A stretch of 64,000 nt of DNA, taken from contig NZ_JAMXMC010000015.1 in the NCBI RefSeq assembly GCF_024055665.1, positions 1 to 64,000 of the forward strand, given 5' to 3'. The notes beneath the pieces are model-generated. The model was not told where the DNA came from and searched no databases. It saw only the letters and a list, made by a program, of their open reading frames with translations. This DNA comes from Ideonella oryzae (GTDB lineage Bacteria > Pseudomonadota > Gammaproteobacteria > Burkholderiales > Burkholderiaceae_C). The translations under genes were made by a program, and so were the position numbers. Below, piece after piece: positions 17,976-26,415 of this stretch. Each line of letters opens with the position of its first letter. Positions within the stretch are counted from its first letter, which is position 1.

Positions 17976-18632
17976 ATGCGACGCCGGGCGCTGATCGTCT
18001 CGGCTCCGCTGGCCGGAGCCATGGCGGGCACGCTGGGCCTGGCCGGCTGCGGCCGCGAGGTCGATCGCCCCAGCTGGATCATCAGCGCCGAGATCGGCAC
18101 GCCGCACCCGCATGTGCTGTGGGTGGTGGTGGCCCAGGCTTCGGTGCGCCAGCCCTGGCTGCCCGATCTGAGCGGCTTCTCGGGGGGGCAGCACACCACC
18201 ACCGACATCCGCCTGCAGACCTGGCAGGTGGACCTGCCCGAGGGCCGGCTGCGGCCGCTGCGCGTGCTGCCGCTGGACGAGGTGGACGATGGCGCCCCGT
18301 CGGTGTTCGTGGGCGAGTGGTCCACCGCCGGGCTGACGATGACCGTGGGCTGGCGCGACCGGCACAACGTGGAGCAGCACCGCTGGTGGCATTACCCGGC
18401 CGGGCGCGTCGCTGCGGCGGGCAAGGCCGGCCACTGGCGGCCCCTGGGCCAGCCGCCCGCGCTGCCCGGCCCCGCCGATTCCGCGGTGTGGGCGCGCCTG
18501 ACGGCCAGCCACGAGCGCGGTGCGGTGGATCTCATCATCGACCGTGGCCGCGAACGGGTGCGCGTCTTGCAACTGAACGCCCAAGGGCAGCCGGTGTGGC
18601 TGCCGCCGGCCCGGCCGCTGCCGCTGGGCTGA
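17976..18632 (+). CDS. putative lipoprotein of unknown function
   Basis: A 218-residue protein that I do not recognise. It starts with a lipoprotein signal (MRRRALIVSAPLAGAMAG, then LGLAGC with Cys25). The mature part is Trp- and Arg-rich with several predicted beta strands (ISAEIG, VLWVVVAQA, LTMTVGWRD, DLIIDRGRERVRVLQL), suggesting a compact beta-sandwich anchored to a membrane. The gene starts 3 bp after alr and runs in the same direction, so it is co-transcribed with alr and perhaps with the thioesterase gene 45 bp downstream. It lacks an obvious catalytic motif. Confidence 0.7.
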   Translation: MRRRALIVSAPLAGAMAGTLGLAGCGREVDRPSWIISAEIGTPHPHVLWVVVAQASVRQPWLPDLSGFSGGQHTTTDIRLQTWQVDLPEGRLRPLRVLPLDEVDDGAPSVFVGEWSTAGLTMTVGWRDRHNVEQHRWWHYPAGRVAAAGKAGHWRPLGQPPALPGPADSAVWARLTASHERGAVDLIIDRGRERVRVLQLNAQGQPVWLPPARPLPLG

Positions 18633-18677
18633 TTCCCTTTTCTCCTGACGCGGCCCGTGCGGCCGCCCCAAGCTTTC

Positions 18678-19193
18678 ATGGAACACCTGCCCTCGCACCA
18701 GCTCTCGATGACGGTGCTGATGACCCCCGACATGGCCAACTTCAGTGGCAATGTGCACGGCGGCACCATCCTCAAGTTCCTCGACCAGGTGGCGTACGCC
18801 TGTGCCAGCCGCTATGCGGGCCGCTACGTGGTCACGCTCAGCGTCGACCAGGTGATGTTCCGCCAGCCCATCCATGTGGGCGAGCTGGTCACCTTCCTGG
18901 CCTCGGTGAACCACACCGGCACCTCCTCGATGGAGATCGGCATCAAGGTGGTGGCCGAGAACATCCGCACCCAGGTCGTGCGCCACGCCAACAGCTGCTT
19001 CTTCACGATGGTGGCGGTGGACGAGGACGGCAAGCCGGTGGCGGTGCCGCCCCGCAAGCCCGCCACGCAGGAAGAACGCCGGCGCTGGGCCAATGCCAAG
19101 GTGCGGCGCCAGCTGCGCTCGGAGATGGAGCAGCGTCAGGCCGAGGTGCGCCAGGCCCCGCCGCCCCCACCGGACCAGCCGCTGGAAGGCTGA
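18678..19193 (+). CDS. acyl-CoA thioesterase, hotdog fold (YciA-like)
   Basis: A 171-residue cytoplasmic hotdog thioesterase that hydrolyses acyl-CoA. The core MTVLMTPDMANFSGNVHGGTILKFLDQVA contains the N-x-x-G-x-x-x-G-G type catalytic segment with the conserved Asp in the following helix (FLDQVAYACA), and TSSMEIGIKVVAE and NSCFFTMVAVDEDGKP are family strands. The last 35 residues are Arg/Gln- and Pro-rich and extend beyond the fold. I chose the ATG at 18678, where similarity begins, over a GTG seven codons earlier. It precedes arfB by 9 bp. Confidence 0.88.
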   Translation: MEHLPSHQLSMTVLMTPDMANFSGNVHGGTILKFLDQVAYACASRYAGRYVVTLSVDQVMFRQPIHVGELVTFLASVNHTGTSSMEIGIKVVAENIRTQVVRHANSCFFTMVAVDEDGKPVAVPPRKPATQEERRRWANAKVRRQLRSEMEQRQAEVRQAPPPPPDQPLEG

Positions 19194-19202
19194 GCCAGGC
19201 CC

Positions 19203-19601
19203 ATGCGCGCGCCCCGCATCGACCCCGCGGAGGTGGTGTTCACCGCCATCCGGGCCCAGGGGGCGGGCGGGCAGAACGTGAACAAGGTGTCCAACGCGGC
19301 CCAGCTGCGCTTTGACATCGGCGCCAGCAGCCTGCCCGAGGCCCTGAAGGCCCGGCTCATGGCCTGGCCGGACCAGCGCATCGGCCAGGACGGTGTGGTC
19401 ACCATCAAGGCCCAGGAGCACCGCAGCCTGCCGCGCAACCAGGCCGACGCGCTGACGCGCCTGCAGGCGCTGGTGGAGGCGGCCGCGCACGAGCCCAAGG
19501 CCCGCCGCGCCACCCGGCCCACCTGGGGTTCGCAGCAGCGCCGCCTGGAAGGCAAGAAGCGCCGGGGCGACATCAAGGCCGGGCGGCGCGGGGAGGTCTG
19601 A
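19203..19601 (+). CDS. arfB: alternative ribosome-rescue peptidyl-tRNA hydrolase ArfB (YaeJ)
   Basis: A 132-residue homologue of the catalytic domain of class I release factors. The GGQ motif (G22-G23-Q24, in RAQGAGGQNVNKVSNAAQLRF) hydrolyses peptidyl-tRNA on ribosomes stalled without a stop codon. The long basic tail (PKARRATRPTWG, RRLEGKKRRGDIKAGRRG) is the part that enters the empty mRNA channel. Length is close to the 140 residues of the E. coli protein. It follows the thioesterase gene by 9 bp and converges on the LysR gene with a 15-bp gap. Confidence 0.94.
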   Translation: MRAPRIDPAEVVFTAIRAQGAGGQNVNKVSNAAQLRFDIGASSLPEALKARLMAWPDQRIGQDGVVTIKAQEHRSLPRNQADALTRLQALVEAAAHEPKARRATRPTWGSQQRRLEGKKRRGDIKAGRRGEV

Positions 19602-19616
19602 GAAAACCCCGGCGTC

Positions 19617-20699
19617 TCAGCGCGCCGGGCTGGCCACGCGCAGCGGCGCCAGGGCCTGGGCGGTGGCGGCCTCGGCCGCGCGGTGGGCCGCGTGCTCGGC
19701 CTCCAGCTGCTCGTACCAGGCCTCCAGCATCACGCAGCTGGTCGGCGGGTTGCCGTCCTCGTCCAGGCTGCAGGCGGCCAGCAGCTGTTCCTCGGCGTCG
19801 GTGTGGCGCACAAACAGGTCGGCCACCCAGTCCACGAAGACGCGCAGCTTGGTGCTCAGGTGCCGGTTGGGCGGGTAGACCACGTAGATCGGCACCGGGT
19901 CGGCGTCCCAGTCGCACAGCAGGGGCACCAGTTCGCCCGCGTCCATGTGCGGGCGCAGCGTGAAGTAGGGGATCTGCACGATGCCCAGGCCGTGCAGCGC
20001 GGCGGTCAGGTAGGCGTTGCCGTCGTTGACCGACAGCTTGTAGCGGCCCTGCACCTCGATGCGTTCGCCGTCGCGGTTGAAGTCGAAGACGAAATGCCGG
20101 CCCGTGCGGGCCGAGAAGTAGCTCACCACCTTGTGCTCGCCCGTTTCCAGCTCGCGCGGATGGCGCGGCAGGCCGTGGCGGCGGATGTAGTCGGGCGAGG
20201 CCGCGCAGACGAAGCGCCAGAAGCCCACCCGGCGCGCCACCAGCGAGGGGTCGGTGATCTCGCCGCCGCGCAGCACGCAGTCCACGTTGTCGCTCACCAG
20301 GTCCACCGGCCGGTCGCTCACGCCCAGGTCGATCTGGATCTCGGGGTACTGGGCGTGGAACTGCGGCAGCGCCGGGATCAACAGCAGCCGCGCCACCGAG
20401 GAGGACACATCCACCCGGATGCGCCCCTTGGGCGTGACCCGCGCGTGGCTGAGCGAGCCTTCCAGCTCGTCCAGGTCGCCCAGCAGGCGGCTGACCCGCT
20501 CGTAGTAGGCCGCGCCGTCGGGCGTGACGGTGACGCGCCGCGTGGTGCGGTTGAGCAGGCGCGTCTGCAGCTGGTCTTCCAGTGACTGGATCAGCCGGGT
20601 GACGGCGGCCTTGGGCAGGCCCAGCGAGTCGGCGGCCTTGGTGAAGGTGCCGGCTTCGACGACGCGGGTGAAGGCCTGCATGGCGCTGAGCTTGTCCAT
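19617..20699 (-). CDS. LysR-type regulator of the RND pump (CeoR/BpeT/MexT-like)
   Basis: A 360-residue LysR-type activator. The N-terminal winged helix-turn-helix is FTRVVEAGTFTKAADSLGLPKAAVTRLIQSLE, followed by the linker helix and a periplasmic-binding-protein-like effector domain (IRVDVSSSVARLLLIPALPQF to about residue 300). The last 60 residues (DAEEQLLAACSLDEDGNPP onward) extend beyond the usual LysR length. It is divergent from the lipase-like gene and RND pump operon, the same arrangement as ceoR/bpeT with llpE-ceoAB-opcM or llpE-bpeEF-oprC in Burkholderia, so it most likely activates that operon in response to a small aromatic or drug-like ligand. Role inferred from synteny. Confidence 0.88.
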   Translation of the reverse strand: MDKLSAMQAFTRVVEAGTFTKAADSLGLPKAAVTRLIQSLEDQLQTRLLNRTTRRVTVTPDGAAYYERVSRLLGDLDELEGSLSHARVTPKGRIRVDVSSSVARLLLIPALPQFHAQYPEIQIDLGVSDRPVDLVSDNVDCVLRGGEITDPSLVARRVGFWRFVCAASPDYIRRHGLPRHPRELETGEHKVVSYFSARTGRHFVFDFNRDGERIEVQGRYKLSVNDGNAYLTAALHGLGIVQIPYFTLRPHMDAGELVPLLCDWDADPVPIYVVYPPNRHLSTKLRVFVDWVADLFVRHTDAEEQLLAACSLDEDGNPPTSCVMLEAWYEQLEAEHAAHRAAEAATAQALAPLRVASPAR

Positions 20700-20746
20700 C
20701 GTGGGGACTCCTGCGGCGGGGTGGGTGGGATGCGCTGCATTGTTTC

Positions 20747-20780
20747 ACCACCGGAAAAACTGTGTCTGTCTCACGGTGGT
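20747..20780. promoter_or_regulatory. ACCACCG/CGGTGGT inverted repeat in the LysR-efflux divergent gap
   Basis: Two perfectly complementary 7-bp arms are separated by 20 AT-richer bases in the middle of the 145-bp gap between the LysR gene and the pump operon. The dyad is a candidate binding site for the LysR protein. The classical T-N11-A core is not unambiguous within it. Confidence 0.45.
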
Positions 20781-20844
20781 TTATTTCGATGGCTGCAACA
20801 CCTATCGTTCACCCCAACGCTGAACCTCCTCCGCCCTCCACCCC

Positions 20845-21741
20845 ATGAACGCCCTCACCCTGCCCACCGCCGCCTGGCGCGACACCCTGGTCGATGCCGG
20901 CCTGGACGCGCCGCTGGCGGTGCGCATCCATGGGGCCGTGGACGGGGCCTGCGGGGCGAAGACCCGGCGCCCCCTGGTGCTGCACCTGCCCGGCGGCAGC
21001 TTCACCGGCGGGGACCTGGACAGCGGCCTGCCCACCGCCCGCCTGCTGGCCCAGAGCGGCGCGGTGGTGGTCTCGCTGGACTACCCCAAGGCACCGGCCC
21101 AGCCCTTCCCGGCGGCGCTGCAGGCCGCCGGGGCCCTGCTGCGCTGGCTGCGCCGGGCGCGCACCCGGCTGGCCGGCGCCGGCACGGCCCTGTGGGTGGC
21201 GGGCGAGGAGGCCGGCGCCAACCTGGCGGCCGGCCTGGCCCTGTGGGCGCGCGACCAGGGCCTGCCGCTGGCCGGGCAGGTGCTGCTCTCGCCGCTGCTG
21301 GACCCCTGCATGGCCACGGCCTCGCTGCGCGAGGCGGGGCAGGGCTGTGGCGACTGCAGCATCGCCCGTGGCTGGGTGGCCTACCTGGGACGCCAGGGCG
21401 ACCACCCCTATGCCGCACCGCTGCACGCCGCGCGCCTGGCCCATGTGGCCCCGGCGCTGGTGGCGGTGGGCGAGGACGACCCGCTGCGTGACGAGGGCCT
21501 GGCCTATGCCCAGGCCCTGCAGGCCGCGGGCGTGGCGGTGCAGACCCGCCGCCTGGCCGGGCCCACCGGCTGGCCGTGGGCGCTGAGCCGGCTGAGCAGC
21601 CTGCAGGCGCCCTGGGTGGCCGAGCTGCGGCCCGTCCTGCAGGCCTTCCTGGCCGAAGGCCTGGCCTGCTGTCCTCCCGTCCGGCGCCCTGCGCGGGGTG
21701 CCGGACATCCCGCACCGGAGGCTGGCCCGAGCGCCGCCTGA
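20845..21741 (+). CDS. LlpE-like alpha/beta hydrolase homologue lacking the catalytic triad
   Basis: A 298-residue relative of the hormone-sensitive-lipase family and positional equivalent of LlpE, co-transcribed with the BpeEF-OprC and Ceo pumps of Burkholderia. The fold is recognisable by VLHLPGGSFTGG (oxyanion region), LDYPKAPAQPFPAAL and VGEDDPLRDEG. The nucleophile elbow reads GEEAG (120-124) where active members have G-D-S-A-G, so the Ser is replaced by Glu. The first His of the HGGG motif is Pro, and the region where the catalytic His is expected (LAGPTGWPW) has none. It should not be a conventional esterase. The first gene after the LysR divergent promoter; the adaptor gene follows after about 120 bp. 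Confidence 0.82.
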   Translation: MNALTLPTAAWRDTLVDAGLDAPLAVRIHGAVDGACGAKTRRPLVLHLPGGSFTGGDLDSGLPTARLLAQSGAVVVSLDYPKAPAQPFPAALQAAGALLRWLRRARTRLAGAGTALWVAGEEAGANLAAGLALWARDQGLPLAGQVLLSPLLDPCMATASLREAGQGCGDCSIARGWVAYLGRQGDHPYAAPLHAARLAHVAPALVAVGEDDPLRDEGLAYAQALQAAGVAVQTRRLAGPTGWPWALSRLSSLQAPWVAELRPVLQAFLAEGLACCPPVRRPARGAGHPAPEAGPSAA

Positions 21742-21864
21742 GGTGACCCCTTCCTGACGGGCCCACCCGGCCCGGCCGAGGCCACCCCACGGGGAGGCCG
21801 GGGCTTGCTTTGCCCTGCTGTTGTCGCATTCCCTGCATCTGTTCGTCGTTTCGAGGAGCCCACC

Positions 21865-23094
21865 ATGTCCTTCTTCACCACCTATTCCCGCCGTCCCCAT
21901 CCCTTCGTGCTGACCTCCATCACCGCCGCGCTGGCGCTGGGGGCCGCCGCCCTGCTGGTGTCCCACCAGGCCGGGGCCGAAGGCACGCCGGCCGCCCCGC
22001 CCGCCATGCCGGTCTCCGTGGCCGCCGTCGTCCAGCAGGACGTGGCGCCCTGGACCGCCTTCTCCGGCCGCCTGGAGGCCGTCGACCATGTGGAGCTGCG
22101 CGCCCGCGTCTCCGGCACCGTGCTGGCCAGCCACTTCCGCGAGGGCGCGCTGGTCAAGGCCGGCGACCCGCTGTTCACCATCGACCCCGCGCCCTACCAG
22201 GCCGAGGTGGACCGCGCCCATGCCCAGGTGCTGGCCGCCCAGGCCCGGGTGAACTACACCCGCGGCGAGCGCGAGCGCGCCCAGCGCCTGTGGCAGGACC
22301 ATGCCATCGCCCAGCGCGACCTGGACGAGCGCGACAACGCCGCCCGCGAGGCCGAGGCCAACCTCAGCGCCGCCCAGGCCGCGCTGCAGACCGCCAGGCT
22401 CAACCTCAGCTACACGGTGGTGCGCGCGCCGGTGTCCGGCCGCGTGGGCCGGCGCGAGGTCACCGTGGGCAACCTGGTGGCCGCCGGCCCCGGCGCCCCG
22501 GTGCTGACCACCCTGGTCTCGGTCAGCCCCATCTACGCCAGCTTCGACGCCGACGAGGCGACCGTGGCCAAGGCCCTGGCCGGCCTGCCGGGCGGGGCGG
22601 GGCAGCGCGCGCGCATCGACCAGATCCCGGTGCAGATGAACACCACCGAGGGGGGCGCCACGCCGCACACCGGCTTCCTGCAGCTGGTGGACAACCAGGT
22701 CAACACCCAGAGCGGCACGGTGCGCCTGCGCGCGGTGTTCGACAACGCCGACGGCGCGCTGATGCCGGGCCAGTTCGCCCAGCTGCAACTGGGCCAGGCC
22801 CAGAAGGTGCCGGCCCTGCTGATCAACGAACGCGCGGTGGGCACCGACCAGAACAAGCGCTACGTCTGGGTGGTGGGCGCCGACCACAAGACCGCCTACC
22901 GCGAGGTGACGCTGGGCGCGCCGGTCAACGGCCTGCGCGTGGTGGCCACGGGCCTGAAGGCCGGCGAGCAGATCGTCGTCAACGGCCTGCAGCGGGTGCG
23001 CCCCGGCGTCGAGGTGGCGCCGCAAGTGGTGCCCATGGACGCCAAGGCCGAGCTGCAGGCCCAGAACCAGAAGAAGGCGGGTGAGCGCTCCTGA
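21865..23094 (+). CDS. RND efflux periplasmic adaptor (MexE/BpeE/CeoA-like)
   Basis: A 409-residue membrane fusion protein linking the inner-membrane pump to the outer-membrane channel. An N-terminal anchor (about 14-36) is followed by the barrel-sandwich start (VELRARVSGTVLASHFREGALVKAGDPLFTID), an alpha-hairpin (about 105-175), the returning lipoyl half (LSYTVVRAPVSGRVGRREVTVGNLV) and the beta-barrel/membrane-proximal domains (RYVWVVGADHKTAYREV). The ATG at 21865 follows CGAGGAG. No lipobox Cys is seen, so the anchor is a signal-anchor helix or cleaved peptide. The pump gene begins 53 bp downstream. Confidence 0.93.
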   Translation: MSFFTTYSRRPHPFVLTSITAALALGAAALLVSHQAGAEGTPAAPPAMPVSVAAVVQQDVAPWTAFSGRLEAVDHVELRARVSGTVLASHFREGALVKAGDPLFTIDPAPYQAEVDRAHAQVLAAQARVNYTRGERERAQRLWQDHAIAQRDLDERDNAAREAEANLSAAQAALQTARLNLSYTVVRAPVSGRVGRREVTVGNLVAAGPGAPVLTTLVSVSPIYASFDADEATVAKALAGLPGGAGQRARIDQIPVQMNTTEGGATPHTGFLQLVDNQVNTQSGTVRLRAVFDNADGALMPGQFAQLQLGQAQKVPALLINERAVGTDQNKRYVWVVGADHKTAYREVTLGAPVNGLRVVATGLKAGEQIVVNGLQRVRPGVEVAPQVVPMDAKAELQAQNQKKAGERS

Positions 23095-23147
23095 GCCCCG
23101 GGCTCCCACGCTGCCACCGCGCCCCTGAACCCCTTCCAGGACACCCC

Positions 23148-26100
23148 ATGAACCTGTCCAAGTTCTTCATCGACCGGCCGATCTTCGCCGGCGTGCTCTC
23201 GCTGCTGATCTTCCTCGGCGGCCTGATCGCGGTGCGCGGGCTGCCCATCTCGGAATACCCCGAGGTGGTGCCGCCCTCCATCGTCGTGCGGGCCAACTAC
23301 CCCGGCGCCAACCCCAAGGTGATCGCCGAGACGGTGGCTACGCCCATCGAGGAGCAGATCAACGGCGTCGAGGGCATGCTCTACATGAGCAGCCAGGCCA
23401 CCACCGACGGCCTGATGACCCTGACCGTCACCTTCAAGCTGGGCACCGACCCCGACAAGGCCCAGCAGCTGGTGCAGAACCGCGTGGCCCGGGCCGAGCC
23501 CCGCCTGCCCGAGGAGGTGCGCCGCCTGGGCATCACCACGGTCAAGTCCTCGGTGGACCTGACCATGGTGGTGCACCTGCTGTCGCCCACCGGCCGCTAC
23601 GACATGACCTACCTGCGCAACTACGCGGTGCTCAATGTCAAGGACCGGCTGGCGCGCGTGCCCGGCGTGGGCGACGTGCAGCTCTTCGGCTCGGGCGACT
23701 ACGCCATGCGCATCTGGCTGGACCCGCAGAAGGTGGCCGCCCACGGCCTGTCGGCCAGCGACGTGGTGGCCGCCATCCGCGAGCAGAACGTACAGGCCGC
23801 CGCCGGCATCGTCGGCGCCTCGCCGGGCCTGCAGGGCATCGACGTGCAGCTGCCGCTCAACGCCCAGGGCCGGCTGCAGACCGAGGACGAGTTCGGCGAC
23901 ATCGTCGTGCGCACCGGCGCCGACGGCGCGGTGACCCGCCTGCGCGACATCGCCCGCATCGAGCTGGGCGCGGCCGACTACGCGCTGCGCTCCATGCTGG
24001 ACGGCAAGGACGCCGTGGCCGTGCCCATCTTCGCGGCCCCGGGCTCCAACGCGATTGCCATCTCCGACGGGGTGCGCGCCACCATGGCCGACATCCAGAA
24101 GAGCATGCCCGACGGCGTGAAGTACGAGATCGTCTACGACCCCACGCAGTTCGTGCGCGCCTCCATCGAATCGGTGGTGCACACCCTGCTGGAGGCCATC
24201 GCCCTGGTGGTGCTGGTGGTCATCCTGTTCCTGCAGACCTGGCGCGCCTCCATCATCCCGCTGCTGGCCGTGCCGGTGGCGGTGGTGGGCACCTTCGGCG
24301 TGATGGCGCTGTTCGGCTTCTCGATCAACGCGCTGTCGCTGTTCGGCCTGGTGCTGGCCATCGGCATCGTGGTGGACGATGCCATCGTGGTGGTCGAGAA
24401 CGTGGAGCGCAACATCGAGGGCGGGCTCACGCCACGCCAGGCGGCCTACCGGGCCATGCGCGAAGTGTCCGGCCCCATCATCGCCATTGCCCTGGTGCTG
24501 GTGGCGGTGTTCGTGCCGCTGGCCTTCATCACCGGCCTGACCGGCCAGTTCTACCGCCAGTTCGCGCTGACCATCGCCATCTCCACGGTGATCTCGGCCA
24601 TCAACTCACTGACCCTCTCGCCCGCCCTGGCCGCGCTGCTGCTCAAGGGCCATGGCGAGCCGCAGGACTGGCTCACCCGCGGCATGGACCGCGTGCTGGG
24701 CGCCTTCTTCCGTGGCTTCAACCGCCTGTTCCACCGCAGCGCCGAGCGCTACAGCGGTGGCGTGCGCGGGGCCATCTCGCGCAAGGCGGTGATGCTGACG
24801 ATCTACGCCGTGCTGGCGCTGCTGACCGTGGGCCTGTTCCAGATCGTGCCCAAGGGCTTCGTGCCGGCGCAGGACAAGCAGTACCTGATCGGCTTCGCCC
24901 AGCTGCCCGACGGCGCCACGCTGGACCGCACCGAGGCGGTGACCCGGCGCATGGACCAGATCGTGATGCAGCAGCCCGGCGTGGAGCACGCCATCACCTT
25001 CCCCGGCCTGTCGATCAACGGCTTCACCAACAGCGCCAACTCCGGCATCGTCTTCGTGGCGCTGAAGGACTTCGACCAGCGCAAGGACCCGTCGCTGAGC
25101 GCCGGCGCCATCGCCCAGCAGCTCAACCAGAAGTTCGGCGGCATCCAGGACGCCTTCATCGCCATGTTCCCGCCCCCGCCGGTGCAGGGCCTGGGCACCA
25201 CCGGCGGCTTCAAGCTGCAGCTGGAGGACCGCGCCTCGCTGGGCTATGACGCGCTGGACGCGGCGCAGAAGGCCTTCATGGCCAAGGCCTACCAGACGCC
25301 CGAGCTGGCCGGCCTGTTCTCGAGCTGGCAGGTCAACGTGCCGCAGCTCTACGCCGACATCGACCGCACCAAGGCGCGCCAGCTGGGCGTGTCGGTGACC
25401 GACATCTTCGACACCCTGCAGATCTACCTGGGCAGCCTGTACGCCAACGACTTCAACCGCTTCGGCCGGACCTATTCGGTGCGGGTGCAGGCCGACGCGG
25501 CCTACCGCGCCCGGCCGGAGGACGTGGGCGCGCTGAAGGTGCGCGCCAGCACCGGCGAGATGGTGCCGCTGTCGGCCCTGCTGAAGGTGCAGCCCACCTT
25601 CGGGCCGGAGCGGGCCATGCGCTACAACGGCTTCCTGACCGCCGACATCAACGGCGGCCCGGCGCCGGGCTACTCGTCCGGCCAGGCGCAGGACGCGGTC
25701 AAGCGCATCGCCGCCGAGACGCTGCCCCCGGGCATCGCCTACGAGTGGACCGACCTGACCTACCAGGAGATCCTGGCCGGCAACTCCGCCTCGCTGATCT
25801 TCCCGCTGGCCATCCTGCTGGTCTTCCTGGTGCTGGCCGCCCAGTACGAGAGCCTGACCCTGCCGCTGGCCATCCTGCTGATCGTGCCGATGAGTCTGCT
25901 GGCGGCGATGACGGGGGTGTGGCTCACCAAGGGCGACAACAACGTCTTCACCCAGATCGGCCTGATGGTGCTGGTGGGGCTGAGCGCCAAGAACGCCATC
26001 CTGATCGTCGAGTTTGCCCGCGAGCTGGAGTTCGCCGGCCGCTCGCCGGTGCAGGCCGCCATCGAGGCCAGCCGGCTGCGGCTGCGCCCCATCCTGATGA

Positions 26101-26396
26101 CCTCCATGGCCTTCATCATGGGCGTGCTGCCCCTGGTGCTGGCCCGTGGCGCCGGCGCTGAGATGCGCCACGCCATGGGGGTGGCCGTGTTCGCCGGGAT
26201 GATTGGCGTGACCGCCTTCGGCATCTTCCTGACCCCGGTGTTCTACGTGCTGCTGCGCCGCCTGGCGGGCAACCGCCCGCTCAAGCAGCACGGCGAGGTG
26301 CCGCACGACGTGGAGCCGCTGCTGGAGCCCGACATGGCCCCGGGGGGCGCGGCCCTGCCGCCGCACCCGGCCGCCCCCCGAGGTCTGCATGACTGA
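23148..26396 (+). CDS. RND multidrug efflux permease (MexF/BpeF/CeoB-like)
   Basis: A 1082-residue inner-membrane proton/drug antiporter of the HAE1 family. The opening MNLSKFFIDRPIFAGVLSLL and SEYPEVVPPSIVV are closer to the MexF/BpeF branch than to AcrB. The proton relay is intact: Asp410-Asp411 in GIVVDDAIVVVEN and the Lys of GLSAKNAILIVEF. Twelve membrane helices and two large periplasmic loops are in the expected places, and the C-terminal tail is Pro/Ala-rich. Pumps of this branch expel chloramphenicol, trimethoprim and fluoroquinolones in Burkholderia; the substrates of this one are not determined. It lies between the adaptor and outer-membrane genes of the same operon. Confidence 0.96.
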   Translation: MNLSKFFIDRPIFAGVLSLLIFLGGLIAVRGLPISEYPEVVPPSIVVRANYPGANPKVIAETVATPIEEQINGVEGMLYMSSQATTDGLMTLTVTFKLGTDPDKAQQLVQNRVARAEPRLPEEVRRLGITTVKSSVDLTMVVHLLSPTGRYDMTYLRNYAVLNVKDRLARVPGVGDVQLFGSGDYAMRIWLDPQKVAAHGLSASDVVAAIREQNVQAAAGIVGASPGLQGIDVQLPLNAQGRLQTEDEFGDIVVRTGADGAVTRLRDIARIELGAADYALRSMLDGKDAVAVPIFAAPGSNAIAISDGVRATMADIQKSMPDGVKYEIVYDPTQFVRASIESVVHTLLEAIALVVLVVILFLQTWRASIIPLLAVPVAVVGTFGVMALFGFSINALSLFGLVLAIGIVVDDAIVVVENVERNIEGGLTPRQAAYRAMREVSGPIIAIALVLVAVFVPLAFITGLTGQFYRQFALTIAISTVISAINSLTLSPALAALLLKGHGEPQDWLTRGMDRVLGAFFRGFNRLFHRSAERYSGGVRGAISRKAVMLTIYAVLALLTVGLFQIVPKGFVPAQDKQYLIGFAQLPDGATLDRTEAVTRRMDQIVMQQPGVEHAITFPGLSINGFTNSANSGIVFVALKDFDQRKDPSLSAGAIAQQLNQKFGGIQDAFIAMFPPPPVQGLGTTGGFKLQLEDRASLGYDALDAAQKAFMAKAYQTPELAGLFSSWQVNVPQLYADIDRTKARQLGVSVTDIFDTLQIYLGSLYANDFNRFGRTYSVRVQADAAYRARPEDVGALKVRASTGEMVPLSALLKVQPTFGPERAMRYNGFLTADINGGPAPGYSSGQAQDAVKRIAAETLPPGIAYEWTDLTYQEILAGNSASLIFPLAILLVFLVLAAQYESLTLPLAILLIVPMSLLAAMTGVWLTKGDNNVFTQIGLMVLVGLSAKNAILIVEFARELEFAGRSPVQAAIEASRLRLRPILMTSMAFIMGVLPLVLARGAGAEMRHAMGVAVFAGMIGVTAFGIFLTPVFYVLLRRLAGNRPLKQHGEVPHDVEPLLEPDMAPGGAALPPHPAAPRGLHD

Positions 26397-26415
26397 ACCT
26401 GAACTGGAGCACGCG

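Noticed and set aside
16779-19490. A 903-residue open frame on the minus strand
   Set aside because: It is antisense to alr, the lipoprotein, thioesterase and arfB genes; its composition (Arg, His, Gly, Gln rich) is the usual shadow of GC-rich coding DNA.
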